From assembly GCA_022446985.1 (NCBI GenBank), contig JAKVBD010000057.1, positions 1 through 33,185 of the forward strand: a stretch of DNA of 33,185 bases, in the 5' to 3' direction. The notes beneath the pieces were generated by a model. That model was not told the DNA's origin. It searched no databases and saw only the letters and a program-made list of their open reading frames with translations. The position numbers and the translations under genes are program-made. Below are positions 7,720 to 15,897 of the stretch, one piece after another (the first letter of the stretch is position 1; each line of letters begins with the position of its first letter). This stretch comes from Lentisphaerales bacterium (GTDB taxonomy: Bacteria; Verrucomicrobiota; Lentisphaeria; Lentisphaerales; Lentisphaeraceae).

Positions 7720-9141
7720 ATGAATAAGTTTTTTGGTGCAATTTGCATATGCTTGGTATTTATAAGCACAGTACCTGCAAAGGATAAACCAAATATTGTT
7801 TTTTTACTTGCAGATGACATGAATCGCGATACATGGGGTATTTACGGTAACAAGGATTGTAAGACACCAAACATAGATCAACTTGCCAAAGTCGGAATTA
7901 AGTTCAATAAAGCTTATTCTTCAGTTGCTATGTGTGGACCTTTTAGGCAAGAACTTTACAGCGGCAGAAGCCCGTGGAGAACTGGAACTTTGGCTAACCA
8001 CTCTAAATCTACTGAAGACACTAAAAGTATTCCACATTATTTAAAAGATCTTGGTTACAGAGTGGCTCTGACAGGTAAAGGTCATATAAGTCCTCAATCA
8101 GCTTATCCTTTTGAGCGATTAGGTGGTAAAGCGGATAATAGTGGTTTTATGGCTACAGCTAGCAAGTTTTTTGATGATTGCACAAAAGAGCAAAAACCTT
8201 TTTGTCTTTACATAGCTTCCAGTGATGGTCATGCACCTTTTACAAGCGGAGATTCTTCTCAGTACGATAAAGATAAATTAATAGTGCCTGCTTACTGGCT
8301 GGATACACCAGAAATGCGTGAAACACTTGTAAAGTACTATGCGGAAGTTACTAATTTCGATGAATTAGTCGGTGGAGTAAGGGCGACCCTTGAAGAAAAG
8401 GGCCTTTGGGAAAATACCATATTTGTTGTTTGCAGTGAGCAAGGAGTACAATTGCCATTTGCAAAATGGACATGTTACAATATGGGATTGAATACCGGGG
8501 TTGTGATGAGCTGGCCAAAGGTTATCAAGGCAGGGACAGAAACAGATACTTTGATTTCAATTGCTGATATCACACCAACATTTGTTGAGGCAGCCGGTGG
8601 AACTTTGAAAGAGGGGGATGTTGATGGCAAAAGCTTCCTTAAAATTCTAAAAGGAGAAAGTCAGGAAATAAATGAATATGTTTATGGTGCGTTCACTAAC
8701 TGCAATATCATTGATAACAGGGAAAGAATTTTTCCGATACGTGTTATAAGAAATAAAGAGTTTTCACTTATATATAACCCGAACCATCAAGGCTATACTT
8801 CAAATGTGACGCTAACTGGTGTGGTCTCTAAACTTTATGGGGGGCCTGAATCGACCAAGAAAGACAGCACGCCAGTGACGTCCTGGTTAGGACTTATGGA
8901 TTCTTCAGAAGAATCGAAAGCGATGGTTTATAAGTTAAATAAGAGACCAGAGTTTGAGCTTTATAATTTAAAGAGTGATCCTTATGAAATGCGTAATGAG
9001 TATAATAATCCTGAGTATAAGGCCACAGCAGAAAAGCTAAAGAAAGCTCTTATGGCTCAGCTGGAAAAACTTGGAGATACGGATCCGATCGCAACAGAGA
9101 AAGCTTTGGTGAAATCCAAAAAGAAGAAAAAGAAAAAATAG
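7720..9141 (+). CDS. Secreted sulfatase
   Basis: A 473-residue family S1 (formylglycine-dependent) sulfatase with a signal peptide ending near residue 20. The metal-binding start NIVFLLADDMN has Asp32-Asp33, and the activation motif is C72-G-P74-F-R76, matching CxPxR, so Cys72 is the expected formylglycine residue. The usual S-D-H/N-G metal motif reads SEQG, followed by PFAKWTCYNMGL. A similar SEQG..PFxKWT arrangement occurs, as I recall, in some polysaccharide-active sulfatase subfamilies. The protein ends with a lysine-rich tail, SKKKKKKK. The likely role is removal of sulfate esters from marine polysaccharides in the periplasm or at the surface; the substrate cannot be told. A GGGAGA Shine-Dalgarno-like sequence precedes the ATG, and a terminator follows. 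No formylglycine-generating enzyme is in the window. Confidence 0.92.
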   Translation: MNKFFGAICICLVFISTVPAKDKPNIVFLLADDMNRDTWGIYGNKDCKTPNIDQLAKVGIKFNKAYSSVAMCGPFRQELYSGRSPWRTGTLANHSKSTEDTKSIPHYLKDLGYRVALTGKGHISPQSAYPFERLGGKADNSGFMATASKFFDDCTKEQKPFCLYIASSDGHAPFTSGDSSQYDKDKLIVPAYWLDTPEMRETLVKYYAEVTNFDELVGGVRATLEEKGLWENTIFVVCSEQGVQLPFAKWTCYNMGLNTGVVMSWPKVIKAGTETDTLISIADITPTFVEAAGGTLKEGDVDGKSFLKILKGESQEINEYVYGAFTNCNIIDNRERIFPIRVIRNKEFSLIYNPNHQGYTSNVTLTGVVSKLYGGPESTKKDSTPVTSWLGLMDSSEESKAMVYKLNKRPEFELYNLKSDPYEMRNEYNNPEYKATAEKLKKALMAQLEKLGDTDPIATEKALVKSKKKKKKK

Positions 9142-9167
9142 TTTTTTGAGATCAAGTTAATAAGTAG

Positions 9168-9196
9168 GCGCCTCAATTTAGGAGGGGCATTTTTTA
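9168..9196 (+). terminator. Probable terminator after the sulfatase gene
   Basis: A GC-rich stem, 9168-9174 with 9182-9188 and one mismatched pair, carries a 7-base loop and is followed by a run of T at 9190-9195. It lies 26 bases past the sulfatase stop and separates that transcript from the propeller gene. Confidence 0.6.
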
Positions 9197-9300
9197 TAGC
9201 GATAGCAGAGGCGTAAGTTTAAAATCTATATGGACTTAGGTTGATCTGTATATGAAATTTTATTAACTTTAAGCATATCAAATTATGTATGGAGTTAATC

Positions 9301-10491
9301 ATGACGTTATTCAAAAAGGGAATTGCAGTATCTTTTTTACTGGCCAGCTTACAAGTTAATGCAGCAGATTGGTCAAATTTTAGGGGGCCGAACTATGATG
9401 GGATTTCTCAGGAGAAGGGATTAAAACTTAATTTTTCTACAAACAAACCTAAGCGCCTATGGAAAGCCAGAGTTGATACAGGTTTTTCTTCTATGACTAC
9501 AGCGCAAGGTAAGCTCTACACCATGGGGCATAAGGGTGGTAAGGACTATGTTTATTGTCTAGATGAAAATTCCGGGAAAGTTATTTGGTCTAAAAACTAC
9601 CCGGCAGAATTATCTCCCAACCTTTATGAAGGAGGTCCAAATGCAACCCCAACGATTTTTGAAGGCTTAGTCTATACTCAAGGTAAACAAGGTCAGATTA
9701 AATGTTACGATGCTCGAACAGGAAGAGTTAAGTGGTCTGACGATTTAAGTAAGTATGGCTATAAACGTCCAGGTTGGGGGTTTTCCGGCTCTCCTTATAT
9801 AAGTGGTAAATTAGTCATTTTTAATGGTGGCTCTCATGGTATAGCTTATGATCGTAAAAGTGGTAAAGTCGCCTGGAACTCACCCAGAGGCGAAGCCTCA
9901 TATGCAACGCCAGTTCCTTATGGGAAGGATATCCTGCTATTTGCGGCGGAAAATTTGTTGAAGATTGATCCAAATACAGGTAAGGAGAAGTGGAGTTACA
10001 AGTGGAAGACTTCTTACAAGATTAACTCTGCAGACCCTATTATCGATGGAGATACAGTTTTCATTTCTTCTGGTTATGGTCGCGGTGCGACTGCCTTGAA
10101 AGCCGGAGCACGTGGGGTATCGAAAATCTGGGAAAATAAAGAAATGCGCAACCACTTCAGTTCCAGCGTTCTTTATAAAGGGCATATCTATGGAGTTGAT
10201 GGCAACACAAATGACCGAAATGCCGGTTTGAAGTGTGTAGAGCTCAAGTCTGGTAAAGTCAAATGGAGCGAAGATATGGGCTTTGGAAGTTTGACTATGG
10301 TTGGAGATACTCTTCTTGTACTGAGGGAGAAAGGTCAATTAATCTCAGTTAAAGCAACTCCTACTTCATACAAGGAACAAGGTAAGATTCAGATTCTAGG
10401 TGGTAAGTGCTGGACAAGTCCAATTGTTTCAAATGGTAAGCTTTTTGCCCGAAATGCTAAAGGTGATTTAGTTTGTATGGGACTTAAATAG
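9301..10491 (+). CDS. Secreted PQQ-like beta-propeller protein
   Basis: A 396-residue exported protein with a Sec signal peptide (cleavage near VNAAD). The mature part opens with DWSNFRGPNYDGIS, the typical start of planctomycete/verrucomicrobial PQQ-like propeller proteins. It consists of repeated blades with YCLDENSGKVIWSK, CYDARTGRVKWSD, AYDRKSGKVAWNS, KIDPNTGKEKWSY and CVELKSGKVKWSE, the tryptophan-docking pattern of PQQ_2/BamB-like repeats. No dehydrogenase catalytic domain is attached, so enzymatic use of PQQ is not supported; a binding or scaffolding role is more likely. The ATG at 9301 is preferred over the one at 9289 because GGAG at 9291-9294 is well placed for it. It is monocistronic, flanked by terminators. 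Confidence 0.85.
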   Translation: MTLFKKGIAVSFLLASLQVNAADWSNFRGPNYDGISQEKGLKLNFSTNKPKRLWKARVDTGFSSMTTAQGKLYTMGHKGGKDYVYCLDENSGKVIWSKNYPAELSPNLYEGGPNATPTIFEGLVYTQGKQGQIKCYDARTGRVKWSDDLSKYGYKRPGWGFSGSPYISGKLVIFNGGSHGIAYDRKSGKVAWNSPRGEASYATPVPYGKDILLFAAENLLKIDPNTGKEKWSYKWKTSYKINSADPIIDGDTVFISSGYGRGATALKAGARGVSKIWENKEMRNHFSSSVLYKGHIYGVDGNTNDRNAGLKCVELKSGKVKWSEDMGFGSLTMVGDTLLVLREKGQLISVKATPTSYKEQGKIQILGGKCWTSPIVSNGKLFARNAKGDLVCMGLK

Positions 10492-10517
10492 TGCCGTAAA
10501 TTACTGAGTTTTGTACT

Positions 10518-10545
10518 TGGCGCCCCAAAGGGCGTCATTTTTTTT
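10518..10545 (+). terminator. Rho-independent terminator
   Basis: An 8-bp stem, 10518-10525 with 10530-10537 (one G:U pair), has the loop CAAA and is followed by eight T at 10538-10545. It ends the propeller-protein transcript. Confidence 0.85.
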
Positions 10546-10608
10546 GCAAAAGTCTGACATGTTTTAGAAATGCCGTCGACTCTCTTATAAAATTAACTGA
10601 GAGGCAGG

Positions 10609-11520
10609 ATGAAAAAAACATATGAGCATATAGTTGCGATACTCATATTTGTGAGTTGCTTAGGTGCTTCTAAGGCAATCTTTTTTCAAGATGGTAGCAG
10701 CGTAGCCAAGTACCTTGAGAAATCGGCCCAATTGGAGATGGTTCAAGAGGAGCATGTACAAAGTGCTATGGAATCTTACCTCTTTGGTGAAGGCGATAGT
10801 TCATTAAGCATAGAAGCAATACCTAATGCAGAGGAAAGACAAGAGAGTGTCGATGGTTTCTTTGTCGCAGATAAGCTTATGGCTTTTATGTTAATCCTTT
10901 TATCTGCTTTAATGCTTTTTCCGAAGCCAAGAGAATCTTCACTTAAGTTTGGTTTACTGTTTATAGCAGTCTGGTTTCTAAGTCAATCGATTGCCTTGAT
11001 GTTGACAGGCGGCAAGAAATTTTCAGAGTTAGCGATCCTGGCTCATGCAGCACGTTGGGGGCTACCGCTCATTTTGCTATGTCTCTTGGTGAATAAGCAA
11101 AATTTATCCGAATGGGCCGGGCGTATATTTATCTCATTTACTTTTGCAGTTCATGGTTGGGAAGCCTTGAGTTTGAACCCTCCTTTTCAAGATCTTTTAT
11201 TTAATTTTGCAGGCCACTTTGGTTATCGGATATCCAGCGACAGCATCTCTGGAGTTCTTCATACTGTCGGTGTTATGGATATCGGTTTAGCGGTGGCTGT
11301 ACTCATCGTTAAATCGCCCCGTGTCTTTTTATGGATGGCCTGCTGGGGCTTTATAACTGCTTTTAGTAGGCCTTTGACTTTAGGCGTTGATGCGTGGTCG
11401 GAATTTGCGATTCGCGTAGCGAATGGAGGTATTCCTCTGTGGCTATTATTGAATAAGCCTTTTAAGGAGAAAACCCGAGTGGAGAAACAACAAAAAATGG
11501 AGATTGCTTGTGAAATTTAA
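10609..11520 (+). CDS. Multi-pass membrane protein of unknown function
   Basis: A 303-residue protein that I do not recognise with certainty. It has an N-terminal hydrophobic segment (about 8-25), a 60-residue acidic soluble stretch rich in Glu, then about six or seven transmembrane helices between residue 88 and 290, ending in a charged tail (KEKTRVEKQQKMEIACE). The arrangement of helices with HAARWGLPL and HTVGVMDIGLAVAV is faintly reminiscent of DoxX-like membrane proteins, but this is a weak resemblance. GAGG at 10601-10604 serves as ribosome binding site. Its 3' end overlaps the next gene by 11 bases, so it is translationally coupled to the phosphoesterase, which suggests a shared envelope function. 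Confidence 0.7.
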   Translation: MKKTYEHIVAILIFVSCLGASKAIFFQDGSSVAKYLEKSAQLEMVQEEHVQSAMESYLFGEGDSSLSIEAIPNAEERQESVDGFFVADKLMAFMLILLSALMLFPKPRESSLKFGLLFIAVWFLSQSIALMLTGGKKFSELAILAHAARWGLPLILLCLLVNKQNLSEWAGRIFISFTFAVHGWEALSLNPPFQDLLFNFAGHFGYRISSDSISGVLHTVGVMDIGLAVAVLIVKSPRVFLWMACWGFITAFSRPLTLGVDAWSEFAIRVANGGIPLWLLLNKPFKEKTRVEKQQKMEIACEI

Positions 11521-12739
11521 ATTACTTTTAATGGTTTGCTTATGTTTGGTAGTTATGGCTCAGGCAAAATCAAAGTCCAGTGAGGAGCTTAAGGAGGTAA
11601 CTAAAAAGTTAACCCGTCTGGAAGGAACAGTTCCAGCTCAGTGGAGAGTAATCTGGACTGGCGATGCCGCACATGAAGCAACGGTTTCCTGGACGACTGC
11701 AGAGGCTGGTAAAGAGCACTTTGTTTATTTCGGAAAGAGTAAACAGGCAATGACTGAAAAAGTCAAAAGTCATAGAGACGGACAGTATACTCTGACTTCA
11801 TCGGATAAAAAGAAAAAGGTTGGGGCAGCTTATTATCACCATGTGAAGCTCAGTAATCTTAAACCATCGACTAAGTATTTCTTTTACATAAAAAGCGATG
11901 CAGAAAAGAGCCGAGTCTTTTATTTTGAGACTGCTCCTGAAAAAGGAGAAGGTTTTTCTATAATTCACGGTGGAGATTCACGTTCAGGGCTATTGGACCG
12001 TTGTAAGATTAACCAGAAAATAGCTTCTTTTGTAGAAGCAGAGCCTAAAGTGCTGGCTTTTGCTCATGGTGGGGACTATGTCGTTAAAGGCCACTGGGGA
12101 TTATGGAGATTATGGCTAAGTCATCATGAATTGACGACATGTGAAGACGGTCGTATTCTGCCAATTATCGCAACTAGAGGTAATCACGATGGCGGTCCGG
12201 TTTATAAGGAAATTTTTGACATTTTACCGGATCAGCCGGATTGGCATGTAACGACTTTAGGTGAATCAGTGACTATGATCACTTTAGATACAAATGTTTC
12301 TGGAGGTGGTGAGCAAAGCCTGTGGTTGGAAGAGCAACTTAAAAAGTACCGTCCAACATCTAAATGGTTGTTAACTCAATATCATCGTCCTTTGTATCCT
12401 GCAGTGAAATCAGCTCCGGCTCATACAAAGATTTTTTGTCCATTGTTCGATAAGTATAACGTTGATTTAGCTTGTGAAGCAGATGGTCACAACATCAAAA
12501 GAACCATTCCTATTCGCGATGGTAAACCAGATGCAACTGGCGTGGTTTACATAGGTGAAGGCGGATTAGGGGTTGGTCAAAGAAAGCCTAAGAAAGATCT
12601 TTGGTACCTTAAAGATGGTGTCGTTGGTCAGGATCACCACTTCATGGTATTGGACTTTGGCAGCCAAAAATTAAGAATTCGTACCATTTTACTGGATGGT
12701 AAGCTGTATGATGATCACAGCTTATCTGTAAGGAAGTAA
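11510..12739 (+). CDS. Secreted purple-acid-phosphatase-like metallophosphoesterase
   Basis: A 409-residue exported protein. The signal peptide ends near residue 19 (VMAQA). A fibronectin-like N-terminal domain of the purple acid phosphatase type (about 40-142, with ATVSWTT and LKPSTKYFFYI) precedes a calcineurin-like phosphoesterase domain with GGD at 154-156, HGGDY at 186-190, GNHD at 224-227, His292 in QYHRP, and GH at 326-327. The last motif is GHNI where relatives have GHxH, so one usual metal-ligand histidine is missing. A GTG start at 11510 is chosen because GGAG at 11499-11502 fits it; a TTG at 11504 is the alternative. It overlaps the membrane-protein gene. The role is probably phosphate-ester hydrolysis in the periplasm; the substrate is unknown. 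Confidence 0.85.
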   Translation: MKFKLLLMVCLCLVVMAQAKSKSSEELKEVTKKLTRLEGTVPAQWRVIWTGDAAHEATVSWTTAEAGKEHFVYFGKSKQAMTEKVKSHRDGQYTLTSSDKKKKVGAAYYHHVKLSNLKPSTKYFFYIKSDAEKSRVFYFETAPEKGEGFSIIHGGDSRSGLLDRCKINQKIASFVEAEPKVLAFAHGGDYVVKGHWGLWRLWLSHHELTTCEDGRILPIIATRGNHDGGPVYKEIFDILPDQPDWHVTTLGESVTMITLDTNVSGGGEQSLWLEEQLKKYRPTSKWLLTQYHRPLYPAVKSAPAHTKIFCPLFDKYNVDLACEADGHNIKRTIPIRDGKPDATGVVYIGEGGLGVGQRKPKKDLWYLKDGVVGQDHHFMVLDFGSQKLRIRTILLDGKLYDDHSLSVRK

Positions 12740-12742
12740 GCG

Positions 12743-14962
12743 TTATATCATATTAAGAAATTCATCCATACGACGTTCCCAGGTATGGTTCTGCATAACG
12801 TTGTTGTAGAGTTTCTTGATAGCCTTTTCGCGAGCCCCAGCAGTTTTTAGAAGGAAGTCTGTTTTCTCTTTGAGTTCCTGGGTGTTTCGATAAACAAAAA
12901 GCTCTTCATCGAGTTTAAAGTGTCTTTCTAAAATTGGTCGATAGTCGGTAATGATAGATGCCTGCATCGCCCCACAGTCAAGAATACGCTGTTGGATGCC
13001 ATCCTGGATATTTATTGGTGAACTGCAGACTGTGAGATCGGCAGCTCTGGCGACCGAGGGGAGTTCGTGGTAGCTAAGGAACTCCATATAATTGTGCTTT
13101 TCTGGTAGGTCATAATTCTTCCAATGACTGCCGCCGTAGATATTCATATTATAGTCACGCAGAGCATTGACGACTTTAAGCCTTAAGTGAGTTGTACCTT
13201 GAAGGTCAAGTTTAAGCCAGGTTTCGATGAAGCTGTAGAAGTCAGGTGGATAGTATGTTTTACCAGTCTCGCTGTAGTAGTCATCGAGAATTTTTTGGAA
13301 ACTTATTTCACCTTTAAGTATTTTCGGGAAGGCAAATTCGACAAAGTAAGCGTCAGCTTGGCTTTTGCATGATTTAGCAAGCTCTTCAACAGTTTGACTA
13401 GGCTTAACTGTAGAAGTGAACAGTAATTGGCTCTTTGCTGTTTTCATTAGCTTCATGGAGAAGCGCTGTGCTGAAGTCGCTATGGGTAAATAGCGCGAGT
13501 TTCTAAAACCACAATCTTTGAGCAATGGTAACAGGCCTTTGTCCAGTGTGAAAATGCGCACCATGTCCTTGTTTGGGGTATTGTTGATTATTTGCTTGGA
13601 GTAAAATGGATTGTCAAAAAAGAGGCCATTGTAAGGAATGTCGAGCTTTTCGAGTAAGTGGCTGTCGCCACTTGGGAAAATTCCGAAAGCATTATAGCCC
13701 AAAGCCTGGTCCGGCTTGAACTGTTTTAGCTTCTTCATAATGTTTTGGCGTTCTTCGTTGACGACCTTTTCCTGTTTCAGGTTGTTGGCTTGATGAAGAG
13801 CGGATAAGTCTATCTCTAAAAGATCGACTCCCAGATTTCTCAAGGCATTACTTATATCAGTTGAAATATGTTTGATAATGGGGGCTGAGTGATCGTGCCG
13901 GAAGTGGACTAGTCTGGGAGTTTTTCGTTTAGGCTGGGAAACTTTTCCAGTGATTTCATTGACGGTAACTTTAAATTTTCGTGAGGCATCAAATTTTTTG
14001 ACTATAGATTCATAAAGCCATTTTCTGCCTGTACTCAGATTGCGTAAATCACAGCCGTACTTGCGGGCCATTTTCATAGGATCTTCTAAATGGTCAGAAA
14101 TAGCCAGTACTTCTGAACAGGATTTCATAATAGTTTCGACTTCCTGTTGATTTGACGTGAAGGAAAAATTTTTGATAATATTTTCCGGCAGGTCTTCAAA
14201 CAGTTCCATGGGGTTTTGGGTCAAGAGGCAAAGCTGATCTACTTTGTGGGAATACTCGATGATTTCTTGTGGTAATGCTTTGTGATTCCAGCACTCATAG
14301 ACACTAACTGTTCGAAAGTCCGGGATTGCCTGATTGGTGTTCCAGAATCCTCTCTGAAGGGTTTTTAGGTTTATGGTTTGGTTGGTTCGAAATGCATTGT
14401 CCGTATAGGAACTGATTGCTAAATCTTCATAAACGGTGGAAAGGTAACAAAGGTCGAGGTCAACTTTACTACCGAAGTTAAAAATAGTTCCTGCATCTTC
14501 TTCGATGAGGATTGCTTGTAGCATTTCGATTTGTTGAATAAGTTCAGTAGAGCTTTCCTCAAGCCGGCAAGGAATATGCAACTCTTCCAGTTCGTCTTTT
14601 AAAATTTTACTCTCAGCAGACTTGTTTAAAAGAACAACAACTGGGTCAAAGTTTTTGCGATCTAAAGATAGAATCAGGTTTTTACATAAGACAGAATTTA
14701 AGCGACTAAAAAATACGAGACGGCGACTTTCGGGATTTAGGGGGAGTCCTTTGACTTTTGAGGCAATAGCATCAATAATATCATTCGTCAGTCCTTCCAG
14801 TTCTGCAGAAATAGTTTCTTCGCCTTGATGTTCTTGTTCTGAGATAAAAAGGTAGTATTTAAAAAGAGCTTCAAAGTTGCCGTCGGTGAAAAGCTTTTGA
14901 AGTTCTGACAGGTATTTAGGGTCCTGTTCATTAAAGGCTTTTCGGAAGCTCCTGAAATCCAT
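12743..14962 (-). CDS. CgeB/DUF3880-like glycosyltransferase
   Basis: A 739-residue cytoplasmic protein whose C-terminal half (about 350-739) looks like the CgeB/YkvP glycosyltransferase-like family. A first Rossmann part carries HFRHDHSAPIIKHI and YNGLFFDNPFY, and the C-terminal GT-B nucleotide-sugar-binding part carries YHELPSVARAADLTVCSSP and IQQRILDCGAMQASIITDYRP. The N-terminal part (about 80-230) has another sugar-transferase-like alternation, so the gene may be a fusion or carry a degenerate extra half. It has no signal peptide or transmembrane helix. It is the last gene of the minus-strand run, after hldD and the fructosamine-kinase homologue, which suggests LPS or surface-glycan synthesis. 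The start has AGGA upstream. Its stop lies 3 bases from the stop of the convergent phosphoesterase gene, with no terminator between. Confidence 0.72.
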   Translation of the reverse strand: MDFRSFRKAFNEQDPKYLSELQKLFTDGNFEALFKYYLFISEQEHQGEETISAELEGLTNDIIDAIASKVKGLPLNPESRRLVFFSRLNSVLCKNLILSLDRKNFDPVVVLLNKSAESKILKDELEELHIPCRLEESSTELIQQIEMLQAILIEEDAGTIFNFGSKVDLDLCYLSTVYEDLAISSYTDNAFRTNQTINLKTLQRGFWNTNQAIPDFRTVSVYECWNHKALPQEIIEYSHKVDQLCLLTQNPMELFEDLPENIIKNFSFTSNQQEVETIMKSCSEVLAISDHLEDPMKMARKYGCDLRNLSTGRKWLYESIVKKFDASRKFKVTVNEITGKVSQPKRKTPRLVHFRHDHSAPIIKHISTDISNALRNLGVDLLEIDLSALHQANNLKQEKVVNEERQNIMKKLKQFKPDQALGYNAFGIFPSGDSHLLEKLDIPYNGLFFDNPFYSKQIINNTPNKDMVRIFTLDKGLLPLLKDCGFRNSRYLPIATSAQRFSMKLMKTAKSQLLFTSTVKPSQTVEELAKSCKSQADAYFVEFAFPKILKGEISFQKILDDYYSETGKTYYPPDFYSFIETWLKLDLQGTTHLRLKVVNALRDYNMNIYGGSHWKNYDLPEKHNYMEFLSYHELPSVARAADLTVCSSPINIQDGIQQRILDCGAMQASIITDYRPILERHFKLDEELFVYRNTQELKEKTDFLLKTAGAREKAIKKLYNNVMQNHTWERRMDEFLNMI

Positions 14963-15023
14963 TGATTGTAATCCTTGCTTTTTAGATCGAATTTTCGCAA
15001 GGATTGTGCCTATTAAAGGCTTG

Positions 15024-15881
15024 TTAACAAAGTGCTTTAAAAAGGTTGCGAGATTGCTCTATGTAGTTGCTGCCAAACATATTCGCATGATTGAGTGAAT
15101 GATAGAGGATGTAGAGGTTTTTTCGTTTGCTGTAACCTGGGTGAAGAGGCCACTCTTCATTATAGGCTTTGTAGAACTCCGGCGAGAAGCCCCCAAACAT
15201 TTCCGTCATAGCTATGTCTGACTCGCGATCGCCATAGTAAACTGCCGGGTCGAAAATAACTGGGGTACCATCTGGCAATGAAGCGGTATTTCCAGACCAC
15301 AAGTCACCGTGTAAAAGGGAGGGCACTGGATTGTAGTCTTCAAAATATTGCGCCAGCCCTGCGGTCAGGTGTTCAGCTTTGATTGCAACATAGTCGTCGC
15401 CAGTCATGTATGCCTGGGGCATAAGTCGACAATGGATATAAAACTCAAGCCATGATTCACACCAATTATTAATTTGTAGAGAAGAACCGATGTAGTTATT
15501 TTCATGGAAACCGAATTTTTGGGCAGTAATTCTATGCATTTTGGCGAGGTTTTTCCCTAGTATGGACATACTTTCGGGAGAGTGGGCCTGGAGCTTTAGA
15601 TGCTCCAGAAGCAGGTAACAGCTGTTATCTAACTCTATAGTTCCATAGCAAGCAGGAGTTCTTAGATCTTTGCAGAGTGCAAGTTCTTTTAAACCCCGCC
15701 ATTCAGCTTGGCTGAACTGTTGGTTATCCATTGAGTTTTTTTTGAGGAACAGACTTTCTTCATCGGTTTCAATTTTCCATGCATCGGATATATCGCCACC
15801 GTTGATTGCTTTGATGTCTATCACCATATGGTTTTTGCCGGTGATGTTCGTCAATATTTTTTCAGCCCTGAGTCGTTCCAT
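15024..15881 (-). CDS. Fructosamine kinase family protein (FN3K-like)
   Basis: A 285-residue protein of the fructosamine/ketosamine-3-kinase family, which phosphorylates sugar adducts on lysines so that they fall off (protein deglycation). Visible signatures are the aminoglycoside-phosphotransferase-type catalytic loop HGDLWSGN (191-198, Asp193 the expected base) and DPAVYYGDRESDIAMTEMFGGF (from 211), which is diagnostic for this family. The length is normal. A GAGGAA Shine-Dalgarno precedes the ATG. It sits 16 bases after the end of hldD and before a glycosyltransferase; in that context a role on a sugar intermediate is conceivable, but deglycation is the family expectation. Confidence 0.93.
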   Translation of the reverse strand: MERLRAEKILTNITGKNHMVIDIKAINGGDISDAWKIETDEESLFLKKNSMDNQQFSQAEWRGLKELALCKDLRTPACYGTIELDNSCYLLLEHLKLQAHSPESMSILGKNLAKMHRITAQKFGFHENNYIGSSLQINNWCESWLEFYIHCRLMPQAYMTGDDYVAIKAEHLTAGLAQYFEDYNPVPSLLHGDLWSGNTASLPDGTPVIFDPAVYYGDRESDIAMTEMFGGFSPEFYKAYNEEWPLHPGYSKRKNLYILYHSLNHANMFGSNYIEQSRNLFKALC

Positions 15882-15897
15882 TTTTCATTCCTCAAAG

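Noticed and set aside
9937..10338. 133-codon minus-strand frame inside the propeller gene
   Set aside because: The plus strand encodes clear PQQ-like blades across the whole interval, and the antisense product resembles nothing.
9301..10491. BamB outer-membrane assembly lipoprotein
   Set aside because: The leader has no lipobox cysteine and the context is a sulfatase and phosphoesterase block; the DW..FRGP opening fits the general PQQ-like propeller family better.
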